A model generated the notes under the pieces. That model made no database searches, was not told where the DNA came from, and saw only the letters and a program-made list of their open reading frames with translations. From contig NC_134025.1 in the NCBI RefSeq assembly GCF_964204645.1, positions 8,065,001 through 8,129,000 of the forward strand: a DNA stretch of 64,000 bases. Direction: 5' to 3'. Within the stretch, counting starts at the first letter, position 1; each line of letters starts with the position of its first letter. Below are positions 41,901-53,673 of this stretch, piece by piece. The translations under genes were made by a program, and so were the position numbers. This DNA comes from Tubulanus polymorphus. Its lineage: Eukaryota > Nemertea > Palaeonemertea > Tubulaniformes > Tubulanidae.

Positions 41901-42329
41901 TCATAAAGCAGTTATCATTCGCTACGGTACCCATACATTATCTAGAAAAGCCTTTGATTTTTTACCTGTTCAGGTATGCATCCAACAAATTTTACACGTA
42001 ATGTTGCAACACCACTTTCTTGAAAACGATTCTTAGCAGCCAACTTTTCCAGAGCATGCTTCCTTAATTCTTCCAAGGCTAATAAAACTGTTCCTTCTGA
42101 GAGATTTAGTTCCTTTGCATAATTTTCAATCAAATCCTTATGGAATTAAAATGAATTTGTAGACAACAATCCAATTCATTAAAAAGCAGTACTACTGAAT
42201 ATCTTCTCTAGATAGACTTACCTTAGGTTCCTCTCCTTTGCTTCCATCAGTATTTGAGTAGGGCATTAACCAGAGCTTGATCTTATCCCGATTAAGTAAA
42301 GCCCTTAGGGCTTGATGTGCACCATCCAT
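38916..42329 (-). CDS. NUB1: NEDD8 ultimate buster 1, complete
   Basis: Adaptor that delivers NEDD8 or FAT10 and their conjugates to the proteasome, through a ubiquitin-like domain and UBA domains. Fourteen exons, transcript order: 42222-42329, 41966-42136, 41546-41719, 41335-41461, 41134-41219, 40945-41051, 40685-40871, 40449-40608, 40025-40125, 39843-39931, 39637-39742, 39410-39493, 39195-39324, 38916-39097; they join to 603 residues (human about 615). The UBL segment is in exon 3 (about 94-151). The central helical block has LPPDERKALAVAMTLHEKGK and LDIVWCYL. Three UBA motifs follow: MMMGFSEKNARLGLRACQGN (about 374-407), ISMGFPKGSAREALRQGNN (437-472) and VSMGFNPAFAREALSLENAN (501-543). The tail is acidic (IPEDEDSYLDLTLEDE), as in vertebrate NUB1. 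The start MDGAHQALRALL aligns with the family start; an in-frame ATG 43 codons upstream is thought to lie in the 5' UTR. The short exon at 41134-41219 uses a GTGTGG donor. Confidence 0.95.
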
Positions 42330-43049
42330 GATACTACAGCTTGATTCAGATAGCTCGACGGAATAAACCCAGACTATCCGACAGAGAGATCGGGAACAGC
42401 GAACTGGTGAATAGCTTTTTAAAATTGATCTACGAATGATTAATATCGCATGAAACAATCAAATTACAGTGTGGAGGACGTTTTATCAAAAATATATATA
42501 TTTCTATACCTGATTTGCACTTATCAATTGAGACCAGACCGAATTACAACTACAATAGCATTTAGTTGCAGATTAATACAGATACAGATTAATTGCGCAA
42601 TCCAGGAAGTAAACTGAAACCATACTAAGTAGCTCCAATAACCGTCAGTGAACACACTTGCCAGAGTCTCCTTTCGGGAATTCTCCATAAAACAGCTATT
42701 TCCGGGTAAAAATCTAGAACGATCAGATTGAAATAGGACTTTGCCTTTCCTACCCAATTTTGTTGAATCCTCAATTGTGATGATTTAAGTACCAGTCCGC
42801 ATTAGAATGAAACTTCACATGTCTAAGTGGAAAATAAAATAAAGGCAACAAAACGTTGTATTTCTTAATTTGACTACAAAATTTATTTTATTTAACAAAT
42901 AGATTCTTAATAAACAACAAAATGAAATGAAATCCTTGGACGGATTGGATTGATCAGCAGTAAATATTTTGGTACAAAACTAAAAACCCCTTCAAGCATA
43001 AACATAGATAGCTTACATCCACCCATAACTATTTAAATCGAAATTATAA

Positions 43050-46000
43050 CTATTTCTTTCTAGGACTATGACTGACAGTAGTAGACTGTGACTGTTTGGT
43101 GTGGGTCCTCAGTTCACTGAGTTTTGTAGTTTCTACAGAAAGCCCCCCACCTCCAGTATGTGAGGTACTATGAACAGTACGCTGAGTTAATGAAGTACTT
43201 TCTGGCTGTAAAGTAGCTTTTGTGCTTGTCCTAGCAGTTCGTGGAGTAGACTGAACATTAGCATCGGCAACAACTTCAATCGCATCAGCTACCTTCAAAT
43301 CATCTTGGAGTTCTGGAGTATAATGATATCAAGATAAAGACTTCTTTTCAAACACCTTTCATAAATTACAGGAAAATATGAAATAATTTACCTTTTGGTC
43401 GTTTCTGAGTGACATTGTTCAGGAAAGATGCTAACATATCTAACTCACTCTTCAATTTGTCTGATATTTCACCGATCTGTTGTTCGCGGTGACCTGTTTT
43501 TTTTAGTAAGTTAGCCATATCTTCCAACAGTTTACTATCACGTTCTGCAAACTTCTCTTCCATTGAAATATCTTCCAACCAGTTACACATCAAACCATCT
43601 ATATTCAATACCCAGTAAATAAATCTTATTTAAACATATTTACATAGAAGTCAATGATTTGATATTGATTATTTCTTCAACACTGAGTACCGGCTTTTAT
43701 TCATATCTTATAATGAAAGCTACCTCTGTGATCTAACAATTCCTTTCTGAGACGTTCCTTGGCAGTGATATTGTCATCTATTTGTTGGTTGATATCTAAT
43801 ATCTTATTGTCCAAATTTGTACACGCCTAAAGGTTTAGAACAATTATCTATCATCAATTGAGCTGGAGCTCTGAACTCAACCACAACTAAGATATAGATG
43901 TACTTACAACAGAAAAACGATCATTTTCCTCCATCACAGTTTTCAGTTTACATCCTTGAGAGTAGATTTTCTTCTCAATTTCAGTACACTCTATGGCATG
44001 CTGCTTTATTTGTTCTCTGGCCTCCAATTGTTTTTTCTTTAGTTCAGCAGTAAACTCGGCCTTTAGAGAAATAATTACTTCAATGAATTTGGGGCATACG
44101 TCTTTTATAAAGAAGGGTATGAGATAAATTTGGGTAACTTACATATGGACGAGCCTGTTTTTCAATGTCTCGTTGAACTTTTTTTGTGGCATCATCAAGT
44201 GAATTCTTCTTATTTTTCAAAGCTTAAAAAATTACAATATGCCTATTACATGAATATTCAAGTAATGAACTAATTCATCAAAACAACATAATAATTTCAT
44301 GTACCTGCAACTTCCTTTTTCATATTGTCATAAAATACCACTTTTTCATCATGATCTTTCTGTAGCTGTTCAAACTCAGGCTGAAGTATTGCATATTTGT
44401 CTTGTTTTTCTCGAAGAGACTTTTCCATACTGGCGATATCGTTCTGTAAGTTAAGCAGGTCAATGTTAATGTAAAGAAAATGTCAAATAACTATTTCTTT
44501 TTTTCTAATTGAATACCTCCAAGTGAGCAATCTTTTCATCTAATGTATGCTGCATCGTGGTGAAATCTTCGTTAGCCTTAGCAAGTTCTTTAGTCAAAGT
44601 TTTTGTTCGTTTTTCACCACTTTTGATGTCTTTCTGCAACTGCTGAGACTGGAAATTGATTTACACACTTCAAATTGATATGTTATATTGTGTGGTAAGC
44701 CTATGATTCAGAAAAGTCACAATAACCAAGCAATATCAGCAAAAGCCAATACATTTCGTGAAGGCAACAGTACTGAAAATGCGATACACATGCAAGCATG
44801 TTAAGATTTAATATTTCACCAAATACCGTTTCTTACACCAGATACCAGAAGCATATTGAAATGTTTGAAAAAATACTTAGTTAGATATTGCATGTATTGC
44901 CCCTGACCCAATGAAATAGATATGTACAATACATGGACATGCAGAATAATCACATTGGACTTATACCTCTACACTACTTTCTGTGGCAATTTTTAACTGA
45001 AATTCATTGCCAAAAGAAAAAGACTAATGACATACACGCAAACATGGTATTTTAACTCCAAACATGGTATTTTAACTCTCCACATTTAGTAATACTCCAT
45101 TATCAGACAGTCTGCCAAAGAACTATAACCTAACGAATTCAGTAAATAAATTACTACTGACCTCTTTTGATAAGTTTTCATGCTCAGTTTTCGCTTCATT
45201 GATTTTCTTGTTCATCCTTCTCATATATTTTTGATACTCTTGTCTAAATGCATCGACTTCTTTTTGTACGCCTTCTCGATCTCCTTGCAGATCCATTCTG
45301 TACAGTAGAAACAGTGATTTCATATGAATTGTACCATCTTGATAACTGCAAACATGCTTTCCTTGAATTTCAAATTATCTTACCGATCTTTACGTTCTTT
45401 TGCAAGTTGTTCCCTCGATTCGTCTATTTGCTTATTCAATGATGCAACAACTGCCCTAAAAACATAAAATGCATGCACACAATGTATTACAGCGAATTTC
45501 ACAAAAACCAATAAAAAACTGAAATTTGCTTTGATTCTCATTACTTATGTGTCTCTGCCATTTCAGAAATACGCTCATCCATGTCGAAACTTTCTTTTTG
45601 CAACTCGCCACAGTCTTCTGCTTTTTTGGCAAGATCATCCTTTGCCCTCTGCAGACTGTCACGAAAAAATAAAAACATCATTCAAGTATGATTGAAAAGG
45701 AAATACCATCTTAATGTTTATCTTTAATTACTGACTCAAAGGGCGTCTTACTTTTCATTCAGTTCATTCACCAAAGCTTGATCTTTTTTTCTGATTTCAA
45801 GAACACCTTCATACTCTTTAAAGACGAGATATTCATCATTCAAGAAATTATTTAAGAAATTGTCAGAGTTTCCGATTACAACAATCATTCAAATACATGT
45901 AACTCATGATCACCTTTTTGAAACCTATCTTTTTCTTCTTCTAGATTTTCACCCTTTTCCCTTTCGTCTTCAGTATCACCGACAAGCTGTAAGGAAACAA

Positions 46001-49000
46001 ATATGAACTTTTTGCAACAAAGCTAAACCATTTTGCTGACGAATTCTTTAAAAAGATGAATAACACTGAACCTTGTTTAAATGTTGAAACATACGCTTCA
46101 CACGTTCTTCATGTTCCTTCTGTTCATTTTCAGTTTTCTTCACAATGTCCAGGCTAACATAAAACATTTGCTTTAGTATACATCAATTTGCAATCAAGAA
46201 TAGGAAATCATTGATGAACACATACCCTTTTTGACGTAGTGCATTATTCATAGTAATTTTTCGATTCAATTCATCAGTTAGTGCTATCTCTTGTGCTTCC
46301 ATATTAGCTTTTGACATTTCATGTCTCTGAATATTCTAATATATACAAAGAAAAAGATTGAGGTATCATGAAATAATGAAAAGATATTTTATCCATAAGA
46401 TATCTTGAGAAGATTCGTAGAGTAGCTGTTTTAACCCGGTTTAGAATAAATAACAAGACGAGTGGTACTATATAGGTTAACTATTTATTTTACACACGAG
46501 CTTTCGCTACTTATGTAAAGAAGCTTCACCAAGCTTTCACCTGATGAAGCTTCTATACATTAGTAGCGAAAGCTCGTGCGTCAAATAAATAGTTAACCTA
46601 TATAGTACCACTCGTCTCGTCATTTATTCTAAACCCGGTTAACACAGCTACTCTACGAATCTTCTCAAGATATCTTATGGATATAAACATATTTTCTGGA
46701 GTACTTTTTACACAAACCTGATTTAATATAGTAATACAATCTTCAGTATCTTTTTTCTTCTTCATTAATCCACTTAATTCACTACAATTCAATGAAATTA
46801 CACCAATGACAATTGAATGACACACAGCGAATGACAGCTGCCCTTATTTCAAAATACATACAGGTCTTTTTTCCGATTTTCTTGTTTCTGCTCTTTAGAT
46901 TTCTTATCAGTTTCAGCCTGGAAATGACATGTTACAAATGTTTTGATACCAAATCATTAGAAAAAACTTCTTCATGGCTTAAATCACCTCCTTTCATAGA
47001 TCTCACACAATGTATGATAAATATCCTCTTCCATAAGCTTACTATCTACACCATATATACTCATATTAAGAACTAAAGCAATAGCCATAATATTGTTATC
47101 ATTACTCGCTATCATTATAAGCATATCTAAATCTATGTATAATTCGATGATCATTCACCACTCTATAACAGCTGAAAAAGCCAACACAATCTCTTCTTTT
47201 TAACTATTGCTATATTAACCCTAAACCCTTTTAGAAGGCAAAATACATCAGTTCGGCCAATCTAAACCCATGCCTTCCATAGTATACATGTATAATATAT
47301 TCATGGGTTTACCAAAGAAACATGTCAATGTTCGATGTACCTCTATGTCCTAAGAATATAATTTTAAATTCATTACAGATTGAAATTTTTTTGACACAAA
47401 CAAAATGATGAAAACAATACGTAGTAAACATACAATTAGGTCTTTCAATCGTTTTTTCTCATGCCGATGCTCCAAACGTTCTTGAATCAGGTCCTCTTTC
47501 AAAGTGACAATCCCTTCTTCAAGTTCGATGATCTGAAATCATAGTTTTATACGGCAAATATCATACGTAGGTCCAGTCAATAAGACATTACGAGGAGGCA
47601 AATTTTAGTTAAGCTTACCTTTTCATTTGTTTCTCGTAGTTTGTCCCTAGTTTCATTAAGCATTATCTGTTTGGATGCTTTGTCTGCCAGCCGATGGTTC
47701 AATTCAGCTATAATTTCTTCATGTTCAGAGCGAACTCGATCTCTTTCCGGGCTATGATAAAAAATTGATACGTCATACAACTATATCCATAATTATTTGA
47801 AAATGGATGATGACTTTAAGTTTAAGAAGTAGCAGAAAGGAATCTATTTTCTAAGATGAAACATACTGCAATATAGCATTTTCTTTTTCAAGTTCTTCAA
47901 GTTTATTCTCAAGTGTTGAAGTGGACTTATTTATCTCATCAAGTTGCTCTTGTAACCTCTTCAGCTGAGCCTCATTCGAAGCACGGGCAACATTAACAGC
48001 AACTAAAATAAATGAAAAACAGGCACATTTCAAGAGTGAGACTAATGAATTGAAAACGACTTGGTTTATTGGACAAGACAAGATATTTGAGCCTTACATG
48101 GCCCAAGTCCAATATAAGTTGAAATATAGAGGACACTATTGGCACTATTTTCTACTTCTATCAGACTTATTGGCCAGTCATATTAGTTAACACCTCGAAC
48201 TATAGACTGTTAATAATATAATAATATAACTTTATTTTCCCTCGAATAACAACACGATTATATACATACAAAGTTATATGAAAGAATACAAGGGTACTAT
48301 TATATATAAGTGTCATCATGGGCACATAAGTGTTAAGCTCTAGTCTATACATCCATGTTAGTTACCTAATCATCGGTGGCAAGTGTTTTTTATCGGATGG
48401 GCTTATAAATGCTTTGTGAAAATATCCAATCATGAAACTAAACCACAGACGGCTTAATATGAGACAATAACATGATTACTTACTCGCTATTTCCCTTTCT
48501 ATTTCTTCAGGAAAGAATTTTAATTTATGTCGGTGTATGCTGGCCTTGATAGTTTCAGTTTCCAGTTTATGGTGAGACTGACTTCTCTCAATTTCCTACA
48601 AATTAATGAAAAAAATTTAAATTAATCAAGCGATAATTTTCTGTTGTACGTTGTTGTTAAAAAATACTATGTTAATCACAAGATTTCAAAATACGAAAAA
48701 TGTACATACAAGCTCTTGAATAGCTTCAATGACAATGTCGATATTGGACACATCACGACTGTTAAACCCTATCAAATCTAATTTCATTCGTTCCCCTGAA
48801 AAATATTGACATAACAATAACATTTGACAGTATTATATATGCAATGCATCGAATGATTAACGAACGAGTGAGAAGACATTTTCTTCGGCTGACATGCCCT
48901 TTATTTCAACAAAAAAAAGTAATACACACTTGTCTTAATACGTACCAAGTTCGAGTAAATGCTGAACAGCATTGTTTATCCCTGGAACCTCTGAAATAGT

Positions 49001-49015
49001 TGAAATAGAGCTCAT
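43050..49015 (-). CDS. CCDC175: Long coiled-coil protein resembling CCDC175, complete
   Basis: Twenty-two exons join in frame to 826 residues (human CCDC175 about 793): 48946-49015, 48710-48795, 48484-48595, 47867-48002, 47619-47751, 47434-47532, 46862-46917, 46718-46781, 46226-46335, 46072-46153, 45914-45986, 45752-45815, 45545-45655, 45384-45455, 45162-45297, 44517-44648, 44305-44443, 44143-44222, 43908-44060, 43724-43826, 43392-43598, 43050-43312. After a short N-terminal region nearly everything is heptad-type coiled coil rich in Glu, Lys and Leu. The N-terminal pattern EIERSQSHHKLETETIKASI followed by KFFPEEIEREIA resembles the region of CCDC175 with LPNSIKRELEE. The C-terminal 80 residues are non-coiled, Ser/Thr rich and end in SPRKK. 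Function is unknown. Coiled-coil similarity is easily misleading, so another CCDC family remains possible. The exon structure is better supported than the name. Confidence 0.62.
46390..46683. mobile_element. 294-bp palindrome, third copy of the hammerhead-like short element
   Basis: Near-perfect inverted arms run from TATCCATAAGATATC to its complement, with centre near 46530. They share CGTAGAGTAGC, AGACGAGTGGTACTATATAG, GTTAACTATTTATTT and ACGAGCTTTCGCTAC with the 21.4 and 33.7 kb copies. The right arm reads CAC CTGATGA (46541-46547), stem-loop, GAAA (46568-46571), G-CTC GTG. It lies in an intron of the CCDC175-like gene. The outermost 20-25 bases (TATCCATAAGATATCTTGAG) are not shared with the other copies but are still mirrored. 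Confidence 0.85.
48345..48455. repeat. Partial copy of the 5.8 kb fold-back element end
   Basis: GTTAGTTACCTAATCATCGG, GATGGGCTTA, AAAATATCCAATCATGAAAC and TAAACCACAGA match the outer repeats at 5785-5880 and 6771-6855. It is preceded at about 48225 by an ACTTTATT... stretch comparable to that at about 5537, so the copy may start there. Confidence 0.7.
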
Positions 49016-49908
49016 GATAGTGCACAGAGTTTGACACTGACAGACAGAATATTTTACATCGAAAAGTTGTTGTCAAGGTCTTGATCTACAACTTGCGTGA
49101 GAGCCTTATTGGGTTCGAATCCTGGATTTTCACCAGGCGTGATCCTACTCGGACTGAGGTACGGACGTAACACGATGTGGGCAAATGGGACAAGTGAACA
49201 TAACAAAAAGCATTAAAAAGAGCCTACACATGTGCACAGTTCTATGAAAAGACTGTGTCTCACTTATTTATGGGGTTGCGTGACCCCACGCTTATCTGGA
49301 TTAGGCTTTTCTAGCCAGCGCATATCAGTTTGCGGCTCTGGCAAAATGCGCAAAATGCGCACACTAAGCCCATTATGAGTTTTCCGGTTTGCTCGGCTAC
49401 CCGTACTGGCGGGGTAGTCTAGAGAGGCCAATGAAAACCCCGGTTTGCCGAACTACCCCTCTTTGCGGGGATGCGGTATGATGTTTGATCTGACAGTTTC
49501 AAGTGGTTAATGGCTGTTTCAAGTGCTTACAACGATGCTTATTACTTTGTGGTACATGGTGGTTTAAAAAAAGATTTCATAATAATATGCTCACCGCGTG
49601 GGCTTCGTAGAAAGACCACTGCCTGTGGCCTTCCCAAATTTTAATTGTCCTATCCGATTTGGTTTCGTCCAATTGAGAGACTGCCTTTTCCAGTTAGGGC
49701 ATTTTTGGATCACATAACTCAGGAATTGACTTACGCTTTTGGGCCCATTCGTCGGTTCCACATGTTTCATTTGAGCTATTGACCACAATGGTGACACCAT
49801 GATGGCCAGAAACTGACCAATTGAGATATCCCCGAGTCTGACCACTTGACTTCGAATTTCGGAAATTTTTCAAGTCATGTTTGTTTTCAAACTACTGAAG
49901 AATCATTG
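49016..49908. other. Gene-poor region with repeat fragments
   Basis: Contains GGGTTCGAATCCTGG at about 49111, a T-arm-like string with no complete tRNA cloverleaf around it, and GC-rich self-similar sequence at 49270-49480 (GGGGTTGCGTGACCCC; ATGCGCAAAATGCGCA). The ORF at 49591-49845 has no recognisable content. Confidence 0.5.
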
Positions 49909-50132
49909 CAAATTCATAAACTGACCATCACTGACCACCACTGACAAATTCAAACCCCTTGAATTTGAAAACTATATACCGCGTTGTGGTGTCAAACTAG
50001 AAAGGATTCGCCATAAATATTGAGAATTCATAAATTGACCATCACTGACCACCACTGACCAATTCATGCTTCTCGAATATGAGAACGATATACATGTACC
50101 ACGTTACGGTGTCAAACTAGAAAGGATTCGCC
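49909..50132. repeat. Two-copy tandem duplication, unit about 115 bp
   Basis: Both copies contain CTGACCATCACTGACCACCA (or TTGACC...) and end CTAGAAAGGATTCGCCAT. The two units adjoin the minisatellite on their right. Confidence 0.8.
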
Positions 50133-50133
50133 A

Positions 50134-51300
50134 TCACGACACCCCTGTACATCCTCTATATATTCAGCATCAGGACCTCTCTGATCAGCATCAGTAATTA
50201 CTGGGTCCGAACCCGGGACACCCCGGTACATCCTCCATTAAGCATCAGGGCCACTCGTTCAAACCCAGTTATTGCTGATACTGATTCAGAGTGGTCCTGA
50301 TGCTGAATGGAGGATGTACAGGGGTGTCCCGGGTTCGAACCCAGTAATTACTGATGCTGATTCAGAGTGGTCCTGATGCTGAATATATAGAGGATGTACA
50401 GGGGTGTCCTGAATCAGTTATCAGTAATAACTTTTGTTAAGATATCAACATTTTACCGTACGGTGCTGTCTCCACGCTCATCGTTAGCGGGATTTTTATA
50501 CACTAACGTTAGTCAACTCTGGCAAGCTAAGGTCACGGAGTCTGGACAGCACGTCGATTGCCAGAGTTGACTTTAGTTAGTGTATGAAAATCCCGCTAAC
50601 GATGAGCACAGCGGCAGCACTGTACGGTCTGGACACCCCTGTACATCCTTTATTCAGCATCAGGACAACTCTGAATCAGTATCAGTAATTACTGGGTTTG
50701 AACCCAGGACACCCCTGTACATCCTCTATTCAGCATCAGTACCACTCTGAACCAGTATCAGTAATTACTGTGTTCGAACCTGGGACACCCCTGTTCATCC
50801 TTAAACCATCACGACCACTCTGAATCACAGTAATTGATGGGTTTGAACCCGGGACACCCCTGTACATCCTCCATTCAGCATCAGGACCACTCTGAATCAG
50901 TATCAGTAATTACTGGGTTTGAACCTGGGACACCCCTGTACGTTCTCTATTCAGCATCAGGACCACTCTGAATCAGTATCAGCAATTATTGGGTTTGAAC
51001 GCGGGACAGCCCTGTTCATCCTTTATCCATCAGGACCACTCTGAATCACAGCAATTGGTAGGTTTGAACCCGGGATACCCCTGTACATCCTCTATTCAGC
51101 ATCAGAACCACTCTGAATCAGTATCAGTAATTACTGGGTTTGAACCCGGGACACCCCCGTACATCCTCTATTCAGCATCAGAACCACTCTGAATCAGCAT
51201 CAGTAATGACTGGATTCGAACCCGGGACACCCCTGTGCATCCTCTATTCAGCATCAGGACCACTCTGAACTAGTATCAGTAATTACTGGGTTCGAACCTT
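50134..51300. repeat. 76-bp minisatellite with T-arm-like core, partly inverted
   Basis: Direct units begin GGACACCCCTGTACATCC at 50631, 50707, 50783, 50852, 50928, 51003, 51073, 51149 and 51225 (spacing 69-76). Each runs TATTCAGCATCAGGACCACT, CTGAATCAGTATCAG, TAATTACTGGGTT(C/T)GAACCC. The left part (50138-50430) has two direct units and then inverted units (for example 50300-50420). GGGTTCGAACCCGGGACACC looks like a tRNA T-arm, suggesting amplification of a tRNA-derived piece. Frames over this array are artefacts. Confidence 0.9.
50455..50630. repeat. Inverted repeat embedded in the minisatellite
   Basis: CCGTACGGTGCTG ... CTCATCGTTAGCGGGATTTT ... ACACTAACGTTAGTCAACTC is mirrored by GAGTTGACTTTAGTTAGTGT, AAAATCCCGCTAACGATGAG and CAGCACTGTACGG. 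Arms are about 75 bases with a short spacer. It splits the minisatellite where its orientation changes. Confidence 0.85.
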
Positions 51301-53423
51301 AGAGACGATCAGGAGGTCATCGGCTACATTTACCGAAAGCATGAAGAAAATAAAAACAATGATTTTTACAAGAGAAACACAAATCTCGTGTAATTAATCA
51401 TGTAATGTTAACACCAAAAGAAGGATACTGGGTGCCACTTTTAAAGGCAAAGTTAACTATTCAGGACTCTGCTTCTGTATATAAAAATCAAACCGATCAT
51501 CAGTGGAAATATCAAATTAGCGGGTGGTGAAATATACATGCCGTCACAAAATATTGCCGAAGGGCACTTAAATTTTAGACTGTACGAACAATGTATTGGG
51601 TAATACGGTCTGGATCCGCCCCTGATGGCTTTAGTGACAATCAAAAAGATTGCTAATTTTGTAATTACTCTTCGGCAGCTCAACACTCGCTTCTAACCGG
51701 TCAACAAGTGTTAGTGTGTCCGGGTTGAAGTGGTAAGCTGTATTGCCAATATTCGATTATCATGTTTTCCGGACATCCTCGTCTCCGCACAATGTTGGTG
51801 GGAATATTGGTTTGAAAATAGTGGATTGCAAGATTCCAAAAAACCACTGACTGGTGAACTAACAAAGTTCAGACAGAGTAGCTAAACAGATAAAGAATTT
51901 CAATCATATTTATTCTCATACAGTGTACAACAATCATACAAAATGCCAGGTTTGTGCTCGAGGAATTATAACGTAAGCTCCTCAACGTGGACTGTATTTC
52001 AAAAACAGTCCAACCATGGATGTATAAACTATAAACTAGAGTTTATACATCCATGGTCCAACCATAGACTCTAAAACAGAAACGTCTATGGCCTACAACC
52101 ATGGACTTTCGAGTCCATGGCTCCCCGCACTAAAACCAGAGATAAACCTGGCCAAATACTCTGGAAAGCGTAGGATTAAGTAATCAATCTGATTTACATT
52201 TTTACATCATTTTATTTTCACATATCATATTATTAACTTTTAGCTTATTTTCTCAAATTTTAATAGTAATTTTATTTCTATTACTATAAATGAAATTGTA
52301 ATAACTCTATACCACAAAAGTAACATGTAAAGTATTTCGAAGTTTTAATATACAATACATCTCCACTACTACTGATTTTTATACAATTTGCATCAATAGG
52401 AAAATAACAAAAATACACAAAGAATTATAAACTTTTATCCATAAAACACAGCAAATATGACTAGTCTGAAAGTCTAAGATAATGAATTTGACAATTCATG
52501 AGGTCAATATAACCGACACTTTGTTATATTTCATGAAATATGAATCTACCGTGTCAACTTTTCAAATGACATTTAATTATCAAGAAAAAGCTCAACTAGA
52601 ATCGATACGACCTTAATTCAGCGTTTTAAGAACAATTGACATGAACATTTCGTTTTTTATTTTAAACAGTCTTTGATTTAATTTTCAATAACATTATTTT
52701 AAAAGATAACTAGAGTTTTGCAACCTTTGCCTTGTCTTTAAGAGATTTTCAGACATGATCAAATTGGTTATTTTCTCAAATGTTACATTTAATGCAAAGT
52801 ATGTTGGAGGCATTCTCTTCTATGCATTCAGCAAGATAAATCCAGTATATAAATATTGTTCAACTGTCAATTTTAACACAGCTCGGTCAATTACAACATG
52901 TAATAACTTATTGCTTAGATATCTACAATTAAGTTAGATTCAATAATTTTTTGAGGTGCTTCTCGTGCAGATATTTCAGGACCCATATAGACATATTTAA
53001 GCCATGGTTTTAGAGTCCATATATAGCTAGCAAAATTTACTGATTAATACTGTTCATATATCCTCATTAATCAAGAGAATGCTCCTCTATTTTGCTCCTC
53101 CATTTTCCATAAGGACCTTAATAAAAAATAGTATTTTATGAACCACTGAAAAGCACCACAGTGAAAAAGTTGCAATACACGTAGCTGAACAATTGAAAAG
53201 TTTTAACATGAATGACGAACATGTATGTCGTTTTTTTAATGAGTTATTTAAAAACAGTTCAGAATAAAAACATGAATACATTACACCTACAAATTCACTC
53301 ACACTGGAGAGTGTAAGGTTAACTAATTAATCTTACTTATTACAAGAAAACTAAAAACATTGCCAAATTTTCCTTGTCTATTATCAACTAGCTTATTTCA
53401 CAAATGTTACATTTGAAATAAAG
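51301..53423. other. AT-rich gene-poor stretch
   Basis: Contains inverted repeats at 52016-52126 (ATGGATGTATAAACT/AGTTTATACATCCAT and ACCATGGACT..AGTCCATGG). No exon or RNA gene could be supported. Confidence 0.5.
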
Positions 53424-53673
53424 CAGGGTCTGATCTAAGCGCTAGTTCAATTGCCCGGGACGAGTATATTTTCATTAGGGCAAGTAGGTTATCATTATCG
53501 CTCATCCACCGGGCTTGTGTAATTCTATATCTCAAAGCTTTTATCCCACTCGATGCAAGGGATGATTGTGTCACAATCGGACTGCTCATGTAGGGCACGT
53601 TGAGGGGCAAGCGATATTACATATTATGCTTGCCCTGCGGTCGAATGGCATTTATTCCTTAGATCAAACCCTG
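53424..53673. mobile_element. Small terminal-inverted-repeat element (MITE)
   Basis: Starts CAGGGTCTGATCTAAG and ends CTTAGATCAAACCCTG, a 16-base inverted repeat with one mismatch. The CAGGG start is typical of hAT-type ends, but no 8-base target duplication is seen. Length 250 bases; no transposase. Confidence 0.65.

Noticed and set aside
49085-49150. tRNA gene suggested by GGGTTCGAATCCTGG
   Set aside because: No acceptor, D or anticodon stems could be paired around the T-arm-like string.
49591-49845. 84-residue minus-strand ORF
   Set aside because: It lies in repeat-like sequence with no domain or splice context.
50989-51192. ORF with repeated PGYPCTS-like units
   Set aside because: It is the translation of the 76-bp minisatellite.
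50134-51300. CRISPR-like array
   Set aside because: Units are contiguous and similar along their whole length, with no unique spacers, and the genome is eukaryotic.
53407-53610. 67-residue minus-strand ORF
   Set aside because: It lies almost entirely inside the small TIR element and shows no transposase features.
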